This document shows positions 7,237-12,955 of a stretch of 12,955 bases of DNA, one piece after another. Origin of the DNA: an uncultured Lachnospiraceae bacterium (GTDB lineage: Bacteria; Bacillota; Clostridia; Lachnospirales; Lachnospiraceae); assembly GCA_947177105.1 (NCBI GenBank), contig CAMWTF010000030.1, forward strand, positions 1 through 12,955, in the 5' to 3' direction. Numbering within the stretch: the first letter of the stretch is position 1; every line of letters starts with the position of its first letter. A model generated the notes under the pieces. It ran no database searches and was not told the DNA's origin. It was given only the letters and a program-made list of their open reading frames with translations. The position numbers and the translations under genes were made by a program.

Positions 7237-7457
7237 AAAGGCTCTAAGGCGCCTTCCTCCGTCAGCTTCAGCACCTGCTTCTCCACCCTGTCGATCTGGT
7301 CGTTGCATTCCTTAATCAGTCTCATGCCGTCGCTGTAAGCGGCGAAAGCCTCCTCCAGGGAAATCTCCCCGCCCTCTAAGCGCTGAATGACCTCTTCCAG
7401 CTTCTCAAAATTCTCCTCTATGCTGATAGTCTGTCCTGTCTCCTTATTCCCTGCCAT
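7212..7457 (-). CDS. xseB: Exodeoxyribonuclease VII small subunit
   Basis: XseB is the small subunit that assembles in several copies on XseA to form exonuclease VII, which degrades single-stranded DNA to oligonucleotides. The protein is 81 residues, as expected. The family core is visible: NFEKLEEVIQRLEGGEISLE, then the pattern AFAAYSDGMRLIKECNDQID, a helical hairpin ending near residue 68. The ATG at 7457 has GGGAGAG upstream and lies 10 bp after xseA. The last eight or so codons (LDGRAATY) and the TGA stop fall in sequence similar to the palindromic repeat at 12846-12909, so this tail is probably repeat-derived. Confidence 0.95.
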   Translation of the reverse strand: MAGNKETGQTISIEENFEKLEEVIQRLEGGEISLEEAFAAYSDGMRLIKECNDQIDRVEKQVLKLTEEGALEPLDGRAATY

Positions 7458-7467
7458 CTGCTCTCCC

Positions 7468-8712
7468 TTATCCTTTCCTCTGCCCGCATAACGGGAGTTT
7501 TGTTAGATGTTCCGTTTCCTCCCGGTCCGTCACCCTGGCCCTGATCAAGCCGTCCGTTACATGGATTGTCAGCATCTGCTCCGGCGTAACATCCTGCACG
7601 GAGCGCACAGTTCTTCCCTGCCCGTCCGTCACATAGCTGTAGCCGCTGCTCAGCTTATGGAGGGGGGAAAGCCCCTTCATCTGCTCGATATAGAGGGCCA
7701 TACGGTGACGCTTCTGTGATACCACATCCTGCATTCCCCTCTGCAGCCTCTCCTCCAGCTGCATCAGATAAGTGTACTTTTCCCGAAGCCTGCTGCCGGG
7801 GCTGGCCGCCTTCAGCTGCAATTCCCAGCGCTTTGTCAGGTTTCTCTTCTCCGTCAGCAGCCGCTGCATGTCCCTCTTAAGCCTGACGCAGGCATTCTCC
7901 AGGCTCTCCTCCAGCTGCCGGATGTCATACACTGCCAGTTCAGCCGCCGCAGAGGGAGTCGGCGCCCGCAGATCCGACACATAGTCAATGATGGTGGTGT
8001 CCGTCTCATGGCCCACCGCGGAGATGACGGGCACACAGCAGTCAAACACCGCCTGGGCCACCTCCCTTGCGTTAAAGGCCCACAGATCCTCGATGGATCC
8101 GCCGCCTCTGCCCACAATCATCACATCCACCCCCTGCTTCTCCAGGGCCCGGATGCCTCTGACAATGCTGGCCGGCGCCTGCTCCCCCTGTACAATGGCG
8201 GGATAGAGCAGGATCTGCACATAGGGATTGCGCCGGCTTGCAATCTGTATAATATCCCTCACTGCGGCGCCGGTGTCCGCTGTCACCACGCCCAAAGTAC
8301 GGATAAACCTGGGGATGGGCTTCTTATACTCCTGGGCAAACATGCCCAGTTCCTCAAGTTCACGCTTCAGCTGCTCAAAACGTTCGTACAGCGCTCCGGC
8401 GCCGTCCAGCACAATCTGTCTGGCATAGAGCTGGTATTTCCCGTCCCTCTCATACACGTCCACCATGCCGCCCACAACGACCTGCTGGCCCTCCTGCATA
8501 TGAAAATCCAATCCCCTGCGGCTGCCTGCGAACATGACACAGTTTAGCGTCCCCTTTTGATCCTTTAACGTAAAATAAATATGTCCAGAGGAATGATACT
8601 TGCAGTTGCTCACTTCTCCTTTGACAAAGAGGGCCTGCAGCATATAGTCCTGCGTGAACATATTTTTAATATACGCATTGACCTGCGTAACCGTATAAAC
8701 ATTACGTGCCAT
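7468..8712 (-). CDS. xseA: Exodeoxyribonuclease VII large subunit
   Basis: XseA is the catalytic subunit of exonuclease VII, acting on single-stranded DNA in repair. The protein is 414 residues. The N-terminal OB-fold covers about 5-100 (VYTVTQVNAYIK at 5-16, and SGHIYFTLKD). The catalytic domain has TADTGAAVRDI (144-154), GRGGGSIEDLWAFN (201-214) and SAVGHETDTTIIDYVSD (231-247), followed by APTPSAAAELA. A charged coiled coil follows, as usual. The ATG at 8712 overlaps the nusB TGA by one base (TGATG), and GGGGAG precedes it, which suggests translational coupling. Codons for the last residues, near TKLPLCGQRKG, overlap a 24-base segment 88% identical to the nusB leader repeat. folD, which sits between nusB and xseA in Bacillus subtilis, is absent. 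Confidence 0.97.
   Translation of the reverse strand: MARNVYTVTQVNAYIKNMFTQDYMLQALFVKGEVSNCKYHSSGHIYFTLKDQKGTLNCVMFAGSRRGLDFHMQEGQQVVVGGMVDVYERDGKYQLYARQIVLDGAGALYERFEQLKRELEELGMFAQEYKKPIPRFIRTLGVVTADTGAAVRDIIQIASRRNPYVQILLYPAIVQGEQAPASIVRGIRALEKQGVDVMIVGRGGGSIEDLWAFNAREVAQAVFDCCVPVISAVGHETDTTIIDYVSDLRAPTPSAAAELAVYDIRQLEESLENACVRLKRDMQRLLTEKRNLTKRWELQLKAASPGSRLREKYTYLMQLEERLQRGMQDVVSQKRHRMALYIEQMKGLSPLHKLSSGYSYVTDGQGRTVRSVQDVTPEQMLTIHVTDGLIRARVTDREETEHLTKLPLCGQRKG
7477..7501. repeat. Repeat-end copy inside the xseA stop region / xseB leader
   Basis: Bases 7477-7500 match 9163-9186 (the nusB leader) at 21 of 24 positions without gaps. The shared core is CCTCTGCC, GCATA, then GGAGTTT. Here it encodes the C-terminal codons of XseA and lies upstream of the xseB ribosome binding site. 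No matching right arm follows, so this is an isolated end. The match is short and could be partly chance. Confidence 0.5.
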
Positions 8713-9155
8713 CACTGCTTCTCCCCTTGTTCCGGGCGCAGAAATTTCGCCAGCACGGCATTGACAAAAGCGCCGGCATTGTCCTGTCCGTATTTCTTGG
8801 CCAGTTCCACCGCCTCGTTGATAGCCACACTGCCGGGCACATTCTGATCGAACAGGATCTCGTAGGCACCCAGGCGCAGCAGGGTCAGTTCCACCTTGCC
8901 CATGCGGCTCACACTCCACCCCTGCGCCTTCTCGTTGATCATCTGGTCGATCTGGGGGAGCTTTTCCTGTATTTGTCCATATTTTTCTGTAATGTAGGCA
9001 ATATCCCTGTCCTTGGCTGCCAGTCCGTCCTCCTCCGTCGGCAGCTTTATCTCATCCAGAAAGAAATCCCTCTGCTGGGGCATCTCCTCCGGCGCATTAA
9101 ATTCTACACGGAAAAGCAGCCTGAATATCTGCTCTCTCTGCTCACGTCGTCCCAT
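8712..9155 (-). CDS. nusB: Transcription antitermination factor NusB
   Basis: NusB with NusE (S10) binds boxA RNA and supports processive rRNA transcription. The protein is 147 residues, all-helical and of normal length. It begins GRREQREQIFRLLFRVEF, matching the family's R-x-x-A/E-x-x-LF pattern. The conserved C-terminal half includes GKVELTLLRLGAYEIL, then VAINEAVELAKKYG and FVNAVLAKFL. The ATG at 9155 has GAGG seven bases upstream. The stop overlaps the xseA start by one base. The 115-bp gap to asp23 holds a palindromic repeat that ends 13 bases before this start codon. Confidence 0.96.
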   Translation of the reverse strand: MGRREQREQIFRLLFRVEFNAPEEMPQQRDFFLDEIKLPTEEDGLAAKDRDIAYITEKYGQIQEKLPQIDQMINEKAQGWSVSRMGKVELTLLRLGAYEILFDQNVPGSVAINEAVELAKKYGQDNAGAFVNAVLAKFLRPEQGEKQ

Positions 9156-9162
9156 AAATTTT

Positions 9163-9224
9163 CCTCTGCCTGCATATCCGGAGTTTGCCTAAGTCAAACT
9201 CCCGCTTTGCCTGCGATATTGCGT
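9163..9224. repeat. Palindromic repeat copy in the asp23-nusB gap
   Basis: The copy begins near CCTGCATATCC (9169-9179). It contains the hairpin GGAGTTTG (9180-9187) / CAAACTCC (9195-9202) with loop CCTAAGT, and ends GATATTGCGT (9215-9224). From 9169 it aligns to 3109-3165 at roughly 45 of 57 positions with one gap. Between it and the asp23 stop lies a pyrimidine-rich then very GC-rich stretch, with a small GCGC-TTC-GCGC stem at 9261-9271. The ten bases GCCCGGCGCT (9256-9265) recur at 3277-3286 beside the tlyA stop. Confidence 0.8.
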
Positions 9225-9270
9225 CTTCTTTGTCCTCTTTTGTCCGCCCCCGGCGGCCCGGCGCTTCGCG

Positions 9271-9621
9271 CTAGTTCACCTTCACTCCGGCAATCCGAAT
9301 ATTGACATCGCTGCAGGTCAGCCCCGTCATATTCTCGATGGCGGACTTCACCTTGGCCTGCACCTTGCTGCAGGTGGCGGGAATATTGTATCCGTAGGCC
9401 AGCACCACCGCCAGATCCACCACCACATTGCCCTCTGTCACAACAACTCTCACATACTTTTTCACCGGTTTACCGTTGGATCCCACTGCGGGGGCCACTC
9501 CCTCCACCTCGTTGGCGGCCAGTCTGGCAATCGTAGCCACCACGTCGTCCGCAATCTTCACACTGCCCAGATTCTCATCCTCCTGCAGCACCACAGTCTT
9601 ACGATCTATCTCTTTTTCCAT
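9271..9621 (-). CDS. Asp23/Gls24 family envelope stress-response protein
   Basis: This is a small protein of the Asp23/Gls24 (YqhY-like) family. Staphylococcal Asp23 is membrane-associated through a partner, and Bacillus subtilis YqhY is linked to control of fatty-acid synthesis. The exact role here is not known. The protein is 116 residues from the ATG at 9621. That start is chosen because GGAGG lies eight bases upstream; the in-frame ATG at 9636 has no well-spaced site. The domain covers LGSVKIADDVVATIARLAA, then EVEGV, then the hydrophobic strand VVVDLAVVLAYGYNIP, and ends with VNIRIAGVKV. No signal peptide or membrane segment is seen. It is the first gene of the operon, directly after the promoter, and yqhY also precedes nusB in B. 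subtilis. Confidence 0.93.
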   Translation of the reverse strand: MEKEIDRKTVVLQEDENLGSVKIADDVVATIARLAANEVEGVAPAVGSNGKPVKKYVRVVVTEGNVVVDLAVVLAYGYNIPATCSKVQAKVKSAIENMTGLTCSDVNIRIAGVKVN

Positions 9622-9691
9622 ATCCTGTTCCTCCATCCTGTGACATTGTTACTCAGTTTATCATATCATTATTTCTTCCCACATTTCATTC

Positions 9692-9720
9692 ATTGTAACA
9701 CATTCTATTTAATCTCTCAA
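9692..9720 (-). promoter_or_regulatory. Sigma-A type promoter for the asp23-recN operon
   Basis: In minus-strand sense, TTGAGA (9720-9715) and TACAAT (9697-9692) are separated by exactly 17 bases. Each matches the consensus at five of six positions, and TG precedes the -10 by one base (extended -10). The setting is the most AT-rich stretch of the window, between the lipoprotein stop and asp23. Transcription would start near 9685, giving a leader of about 64 bases. No operator palindrome or riboswitch-like fold was recognised in the leader. Confidence 0.7.
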
Positions 9721-9733
9721 GTATAAAAAACTT

Positions 9734-11059
9734 CTAAGAAAACCAGAAAGTAATGGAAAGCTGTTTTTCATTGCGGGCATAGTGCAGGGTGCTGCATCCC
9801 GGCTCCAGATAGGAGAACACTTCCTTCTGCTCGATCAAATGTTCCAGCAGCTGACGGTACACTGCCTCCTCCGTGCATTTCAGAGAGATCTCCTTCCTGC
9901 CCGATGAGATGGCGCGGTCAAAAGTCTGCCGCAGCGACTCTTCCTCGCAGGCGGACAAAAGACATCCCTCCCGCACATAGTAATTGTCCTGGATGGCCGT
10001 ACACTCCGGCAGCGGCACAGCCGAACTGGGGACATGGGTACGAAGCAGCTGCTGGGTGGTCACGCACAGATAGTCATAATTGACCTGGGGCAGCCAGTCC
10101 TCTTCCTGAGAAGAGCTTTCCGACTGCCGATAGGACGCGTCTCCCCAGGTGGTATCCATATAATAGTATTCCCCGTTCAGGAGGAGCAGATTCCAGGCAT
10201 GTCCCTCTCCCGGCTCCACCTGCCCCTGCACCAACACGCAGGGGATCCCAAGATGATTGAGCAAATATTGGGTAGCCTTGGCATATCCCTGACACACGGA
10301 GGCGCCGTTTACCAGCACAGAGTACAGATTTTGACTGTCCGGCGCGTCCAGCACGTAGTCGGTATTTTGTATCAGTGTCTCATACACATAGCGAACCTTC
10401 TCATAATCGTCCTCTCCGCCGGGAGCCTGGGCCAGCAAAGCCTGGGCCGCCGCCTGGATCTGCTCCCAGCGGCGGGCACACTCCTGGCTGTCATAGGTGT
10501 AACTGCCTGAAAAAGTGATCTTAACCAGTTTGTCCAGTCGGCTGTATTTGGTGTAACGATATCCGTCCACATAAAAATATTCCGGGTGATCCGCCAGTAC
10601 ATAGCAGAAAATCCTATCGATATCTTCCTCCGTAAGCCCTGCCTCCAGGCACTTTGCGGACAATTCCTGTTCCTGCCCCATAGCGCCCAGAATCCGTTGG
10701 ATATCCCTGTACCACTGCTGCCCCGGCTCGTCCAAATACTGATAGCAATACTCCCAGGCCAGCGGATCCGTGTAGTCCGTCCCTGGTTCATCGTCCTGGC
10801 TCTCCGTTTCCTGGGTTCCAAGCAGCGACTGCCAGGTTAATTCCCTGCCCTCCCGGGCCGTCTCCGGCGCCTCTGTACTGTAATCGCCCGCAACCTCCAG
10901 AAAGAAGGCCCCGGCCTCCTGTTCCCCGAAATCCTTATCCCAGGACGGCACACCGCAGCCTGTCAGGGCCAGCGCTGCCGCCAGCGCCGCCATGACACAG
11001 CGGGGCATTCCTTTTCCATATTCACATTTTTTCCCTAAACGCTTTTTCAGCCTATGCAA
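9734..11059 (-). CDS. Secreted lipoprotein with transglutaminase-like (cysteine protease fold) domain
   Basis: This is a predicted cell-surface lipoprotein with a transglutaminase-core fold. Numbering from a TTG at 11059, a basic N-terminus is followed by a hydrophobic stretch and the lipobox LTGC (Cys 35). A low-complexity acidic linker runs to about residue 95. The core has a candidate Cys-His-Asp triad: Cys 256 in GASVCQGYAKA, His 287 in GEGHAWN and Asp 302 in YYYMDTTWGD. The substrate is unknown; peptidoglycan or protein are options for this fold. The start is uncertain. TTG 11059 has AGGAAGGTG upstream; GTG 11104 has no ribosome site; ATG 11008 would leave a short but workable signal (Cys 18). 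It begins about 46 bp after prfC and is probably co-transcribed with it. No clear terminator follows. Confidence 0.85.
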   Translation of the reverse strand: MHRLKKRLGKKCEYGKGMPRCVMAALAAALALTGCGVPSWDKDFGEQEAGAFFLEVAGDYSTEAPETAREGRELTWQSLLGTQETESQDDEPGTDYTDPLAWEYCYQYLDEPGQQWYRDIQRILGAMGQEQELSAKCLEAGLTEEDIDRIFCYVLADHPEYFYVDGYRYTKYSRLDKLVKITFSGSYTYDSQECARRWEQIQAAAQALLAQAPGGEDDYEKVRYVYETLIQNTDYVLDAPDSQNLYSVLVNGASVCQGYAKATQYLLNHLGIPCVLVQGQVEPGEGHAWNLLLLNGEYYYMDTTWGDASYRQSESSSQEEDWLPQVNYDYLCVTTQQLLRTHVPSSAVPLPECTAIQDNYYVREGCLLSACEEESLRQTFDRAISSGRKEISLKCTEEAVYRQLLEHLIEQKEVFSYLEPGCSTLHYARNEKQLSITFWFS

Positions 11060-11105
11060 CCAGGCACCTTCCTCTCCGATTCCCCCTGCCCAAGTTCCTC
11101 TCACA

Positions 11106-12701
11106 TTATTCTTTACTGAACTCCGACAGCTCCAATCCCTTGTTGCGATCCAGAGTCATACCGATGCTCCAGGAATTTACAAACAACAGCAGCGGGTTCC
11201 CTTTCATATCCTTTACTTTCTTCATATCCGATGTGCCGGTGAGCTTCTCCACATCCACCTCGTCCTTGTTGGCAATCCAGCGGATATGCTCATAGGGCAG
11301 ATTCTCCAGCCGGATCTCCACGTTGTACTCGTTCTCCAGGCGGTATTTTAACACGTCAAACTGCAGCACGCCCACCACGCCCACGATAATCTCCTCCATG
11401 CCGGAATTAAACTCCTGAAAAATCTGAATGGCGCCCTCCTGGGCGATCTGCTGTACGCCCTTGGTGAACTGCTTGCGCTTCATGGTGTCCACCTGGCGCA
11501 CTCTGGCAAAATGCTCCGGCGCAAAGGTGGGAATGCCTTCATAGGCAAATTTTTCCTTGGGCATACAGAGTGTATCCCCGATGGAAAAGATGCCGGGATC
11601 AAACACGCCGATAATGTCCCCCGCGTAAGCCTCCTCCAGAATCTTTCTTTCGTCCGCCATAATCTGCTGGGGCTGGGACAGGCGCGTCACCTTCCCGCCC
11701 TGCACATGGCGCACCTCCATATTGGCGTCAAAACGCCCCGAACAGATCCGCATAAACGCCACTCTGTCCCGGTGGGCCTTGTTCATATTAGCCTGAATCT
11801 TGAACACAAAGGCGGAAAATTCATGCTCCACGGGGTCAATCACCCCGATATCCGCCACTCTGGGCAAAGGCGTGGTGGTCATCTGTAAAAAATGCTGCAG
11901 GAAAATTTCCACGCCGAAGTTTGTCAGCGCCGATCCAAAAAACACCGGTGTCAGCTGTCCTTTCCGTACTGCCTCCAGGTCAAATTCCGCGCTGGCCCCG
12001 TCCAGAAGCTCAATCTCCTCCAACAGCTTGTCAGCCGCCCCATCGCCGATCAACTCCCGTAGCGCCGCTTCCTCCTGCACCAAAACCACCTGGGTTTCCC
12101 CCTCCTTGGTTCCCTTTTCCGTGTCGGAATAAGTATATACTGCCTTCTCCTCCCGGTCGTACACGCCCTTAAAGCCCTTCCCGGAGCCGATGGGCCAGTT
12201 TACCGGACAGGTGGCAATACCCAGTTCCTTTTCAATCTCATCCAGCAGATCAAAGGTATCGTTGGCATCCCGATCCAGCTTGTTGATAAAGGTAAAAATG
12301 GGGATTCCCCTCATGCCGCAAACCTTGAACAGCTTGCGGGTCTGGGCCTCCACGCCCTTGGAGGCGTCGATGACCATCACGGCGGAATCCGCCGCCATCA
12401 GGGTACGGTAAGTATCCTCCGAGAAGTCCTGATGTCCCGGGGTATCCAAAATGTTTATGCAAAAGCCGTCATATTCAAACTGTAGCACGGAGGAAGTGAC
12501 GGAGATACCTCTCTCCTTCTCGATCTCCATCCAGTCGGACACCGCATGTCTGGCCGTGGCCTTGCCCTTGACGCTGCCCGCCAGATTGATAGCTCCGCCG
12601 TAGAGCAGGAATTTCTCCGTCAGTGTGGTCTTGCCCGCGTCCGGGTGGGAGATGATGGCGAAAGTACGCCGTCTTTTTATTTCTTCTGTATATTGATTCA
12701 T
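11106..12701 (-). CDS. prfC: Peptide chain release factor 3 (GTPase)
   Basis: RF3 is a translational GTPase that removes RF1/RF2 from the ribosome after termination. The protein is 531 residues, matching E. coli RF3 (529). The G domain has the P-loop SHPDAGKT (18-25), the switch region with KERGISVTSS (62-71), DTPGH (86-90) and NKLDR (140-144). The RF3-type C-terminal domains follow (FTKGVQQIAQEGAIQIF, then VGVVGVLQFDVL). The ATG at 12701 begins MNQYTEEIKRRRTFAIISHP, the usual N-terminus; an upstream in-frame start at 12758 would add 19 unrelated residues. AAGGAA lies about 10 bases upstream. The 5' leader runs directly into a tandem palindromic repeat, so its promoter is not obvious. EF-G-like proteins were excluded by the N-terminal SHPDAGKTTLTEKFLL signature and the length. 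Confidence 0.96.
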   Translation of the reverse strand: MNQYTEEIKRRRTFAIISHPDAGKTTLTEKFLLYGGAINLAGSVKGKATARHAVSDWMEIEKERGISVTSSVLQFEYDGFCINILDTPGHQDFSEDTYRTLMAADSAVMVIDASKGVEAQTRKLFKVCGMRGIPIFTFINKLDRDANDTFDLLDEIEKELGIATCPVNWPIGSGKGFKGVYDREEKAVYTYSDTEKGTKEGETQVVLVQEEAALRELIGDGAADKLLEEIELLDGASAEFDLEAVRKGQLTPVFFGSALTNFGVEIFLQHFLQMTTTPLPRVADIGVIDPVEHEFSAFVFKIQANMNKAHRDRVAFMRICSGRFDANMEVRHVQGGKVTRLSQPQQIMADERKILEEAYAGDIIGVFDPGIFSIGDTLCMPKEKFAYEGIPTFAPEHFARVRQVDTMKRKQFTKGVQQIAQEGAIQIFQEFNSGMEEIIVGVVGVLQFDVLKYRLENEYNVEIRLENLPYEHIRWIANKDEVDVEKLTGTSDMKKVKDMKGNPLLLFVNSWSIGMTLDRNKGLELSEFSKE

Positions 12702-12724
12702 TGGTCTATGTTCCTTTCTTATTA

Positions 12725-12844
12725 TGAGTACCGCAAATCCCCTGCAAGCACACAGCACCGGTGATCAATATCCGGCCTCCCTGGCGTCCGGATATTGATC
12801 AGTGTGCTTTCCGGGGATTTGCTGTTTGGAAGGTCTTTGGACCT
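12725..12844. repeat. 120-bp palindromic tandem repeat, copy 1
   Basis: Copy 1 has nested inverted arms. GCAAATCCCC (12733-12742) pairs with GGGGATTTGC (12813-12822), AAGCACAC (12746-12753) with GTGTGCTT (12802-12809), and TGATCAATATCCGG (12762-12775) with CCGGATATTGATCA (12788-12801) around a 12-base loop. Eight unpaired bases bulge on the left side. A smaller hairpin, AAGGTC-TTTG-GACCTT (12830-12845), marks the junction with copy 2. Its prfC-proximal end lies about 25 bases upstream of the prfC start codon. No ORF is credible in it. Confidence 0.93.
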
Positions 12845-12955
12845 TGAGTACCGCATATCCCCTGCAAGCACACAGCGCCAGTGATCAATATCCGGCCTCT
12901 CTGGCGTCCGGATATTGATCAGTGTGCTTTCCGGGGATTTGCTGTTTGGAAGGTC
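12845..12955. repeat. 120-bp palindromic tandem repeat, copy 2 (cut by window edge)
   Basis: Copy 2 repeats copy 1 at a period of exactly 120, with four differences over the 111 bases visible (about 96% identity). One difference, GCATATCCCC in place of GCAAATCCCC, breaks a base pair that is intact in copy 1. The others lie in the bulge and the apical loop. The array may continue beyond 12955. Confidence 0.93.

Noticed and set aside
8712..8919. Longer start for xseA, inside nusB
   Set aside because: The added 69 residues are the out-of-frame reading of nusB. The canonical XseA N-terminus begins at the ATG at 8712 with a good ribosome site.
9721..9740. Intrinsic terminator after the lipoprotein gene (TTCTTAGAAG followed by a T-run)
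   Set aside because: The stem would be only about four AT-rich base pairs with almost no loop. It is too weak to call.
12715..12750. Promoter for prfC (TTGCAG / TAATAA-like boxes at the repeat edge)
   Set aside because: Both boxes match poorly, and transcription would start on top of the ribosome binding site.
12725..12955. Tandem repeats as a CRISPR array
   Set aside because: The unit is 120 bp, repeats directly without variable spacers, and has no cas genes nearby.

Overview
The window is a stretch of ordinary chromosome from a Gram-positive anaerobe of the class Clostridia, most likely the family Lachnospiraceae. The evidence is the conserved gene order asp23-nusB-xseA-xseB-ispA-dxs-tlyA-nadK-argR-recN, the strong AGGAGG-type ribosome binding sites, and the moderately GC-rich coding sequence broken by AT-rich leaders. 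All twelve genes lie on the minus strand, so transcription runs from the high-coordinate end to the low end. The genus is not resolved.

Layout in transcription order: (1) 12725-12955, two near-identical 120-bp palindromic tandem repeats, the second cut by the window edge; (2) prfC (release factor 3) at 12701-11106; (3) a secreted transglutaminase-like lipoprotein at 11059-9734; (4) an AT-rich gap with a good sigma-A promoter at 9720-9692; (5) the housekeeping operon asp23, nusB, xseA, xseB, ispA, dxs, tlyA, nadK, argR, recN, with recN running off the left edge.

The operon joins several jobs: envelope stress/homeostasis (Asp23), transcription antitermination (NusB), exonuclease VII (XseA+XseB), early isoprenoid synthesis (Dxs makes DXP, IspA makes farnesyl-PP), an S4-domain/Rossmann methyltransferase (TlyA), NADP supply (NadK), arginine control (ArgR) and double-strand-break repair (RecN). 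Most junctions are 1-50 bp. Three are not: asp23-nusB (115 bp), xseB-ispA (162 bp) and tlyA-nadK (191 bp), and each is filled with palindromic repeat DNA.

The unexplained content is this repeat DNA. Its units share an end that reads CCTGCATATCC or CCGCATATCC on the plus strand, which is GGATATGC(A/G)GG in mRNA sense. That end lies just upstream of the start codons of prfC, nusB, ispA, tlyA and nadK, and a variant lies upstream of xseB. Repeat copies also appear to encode the C-terminal codons of XseA and XseB. No phage, CRISPR, transposase, tRNA or rRNA was seen, and no obviously new multi-gene system.
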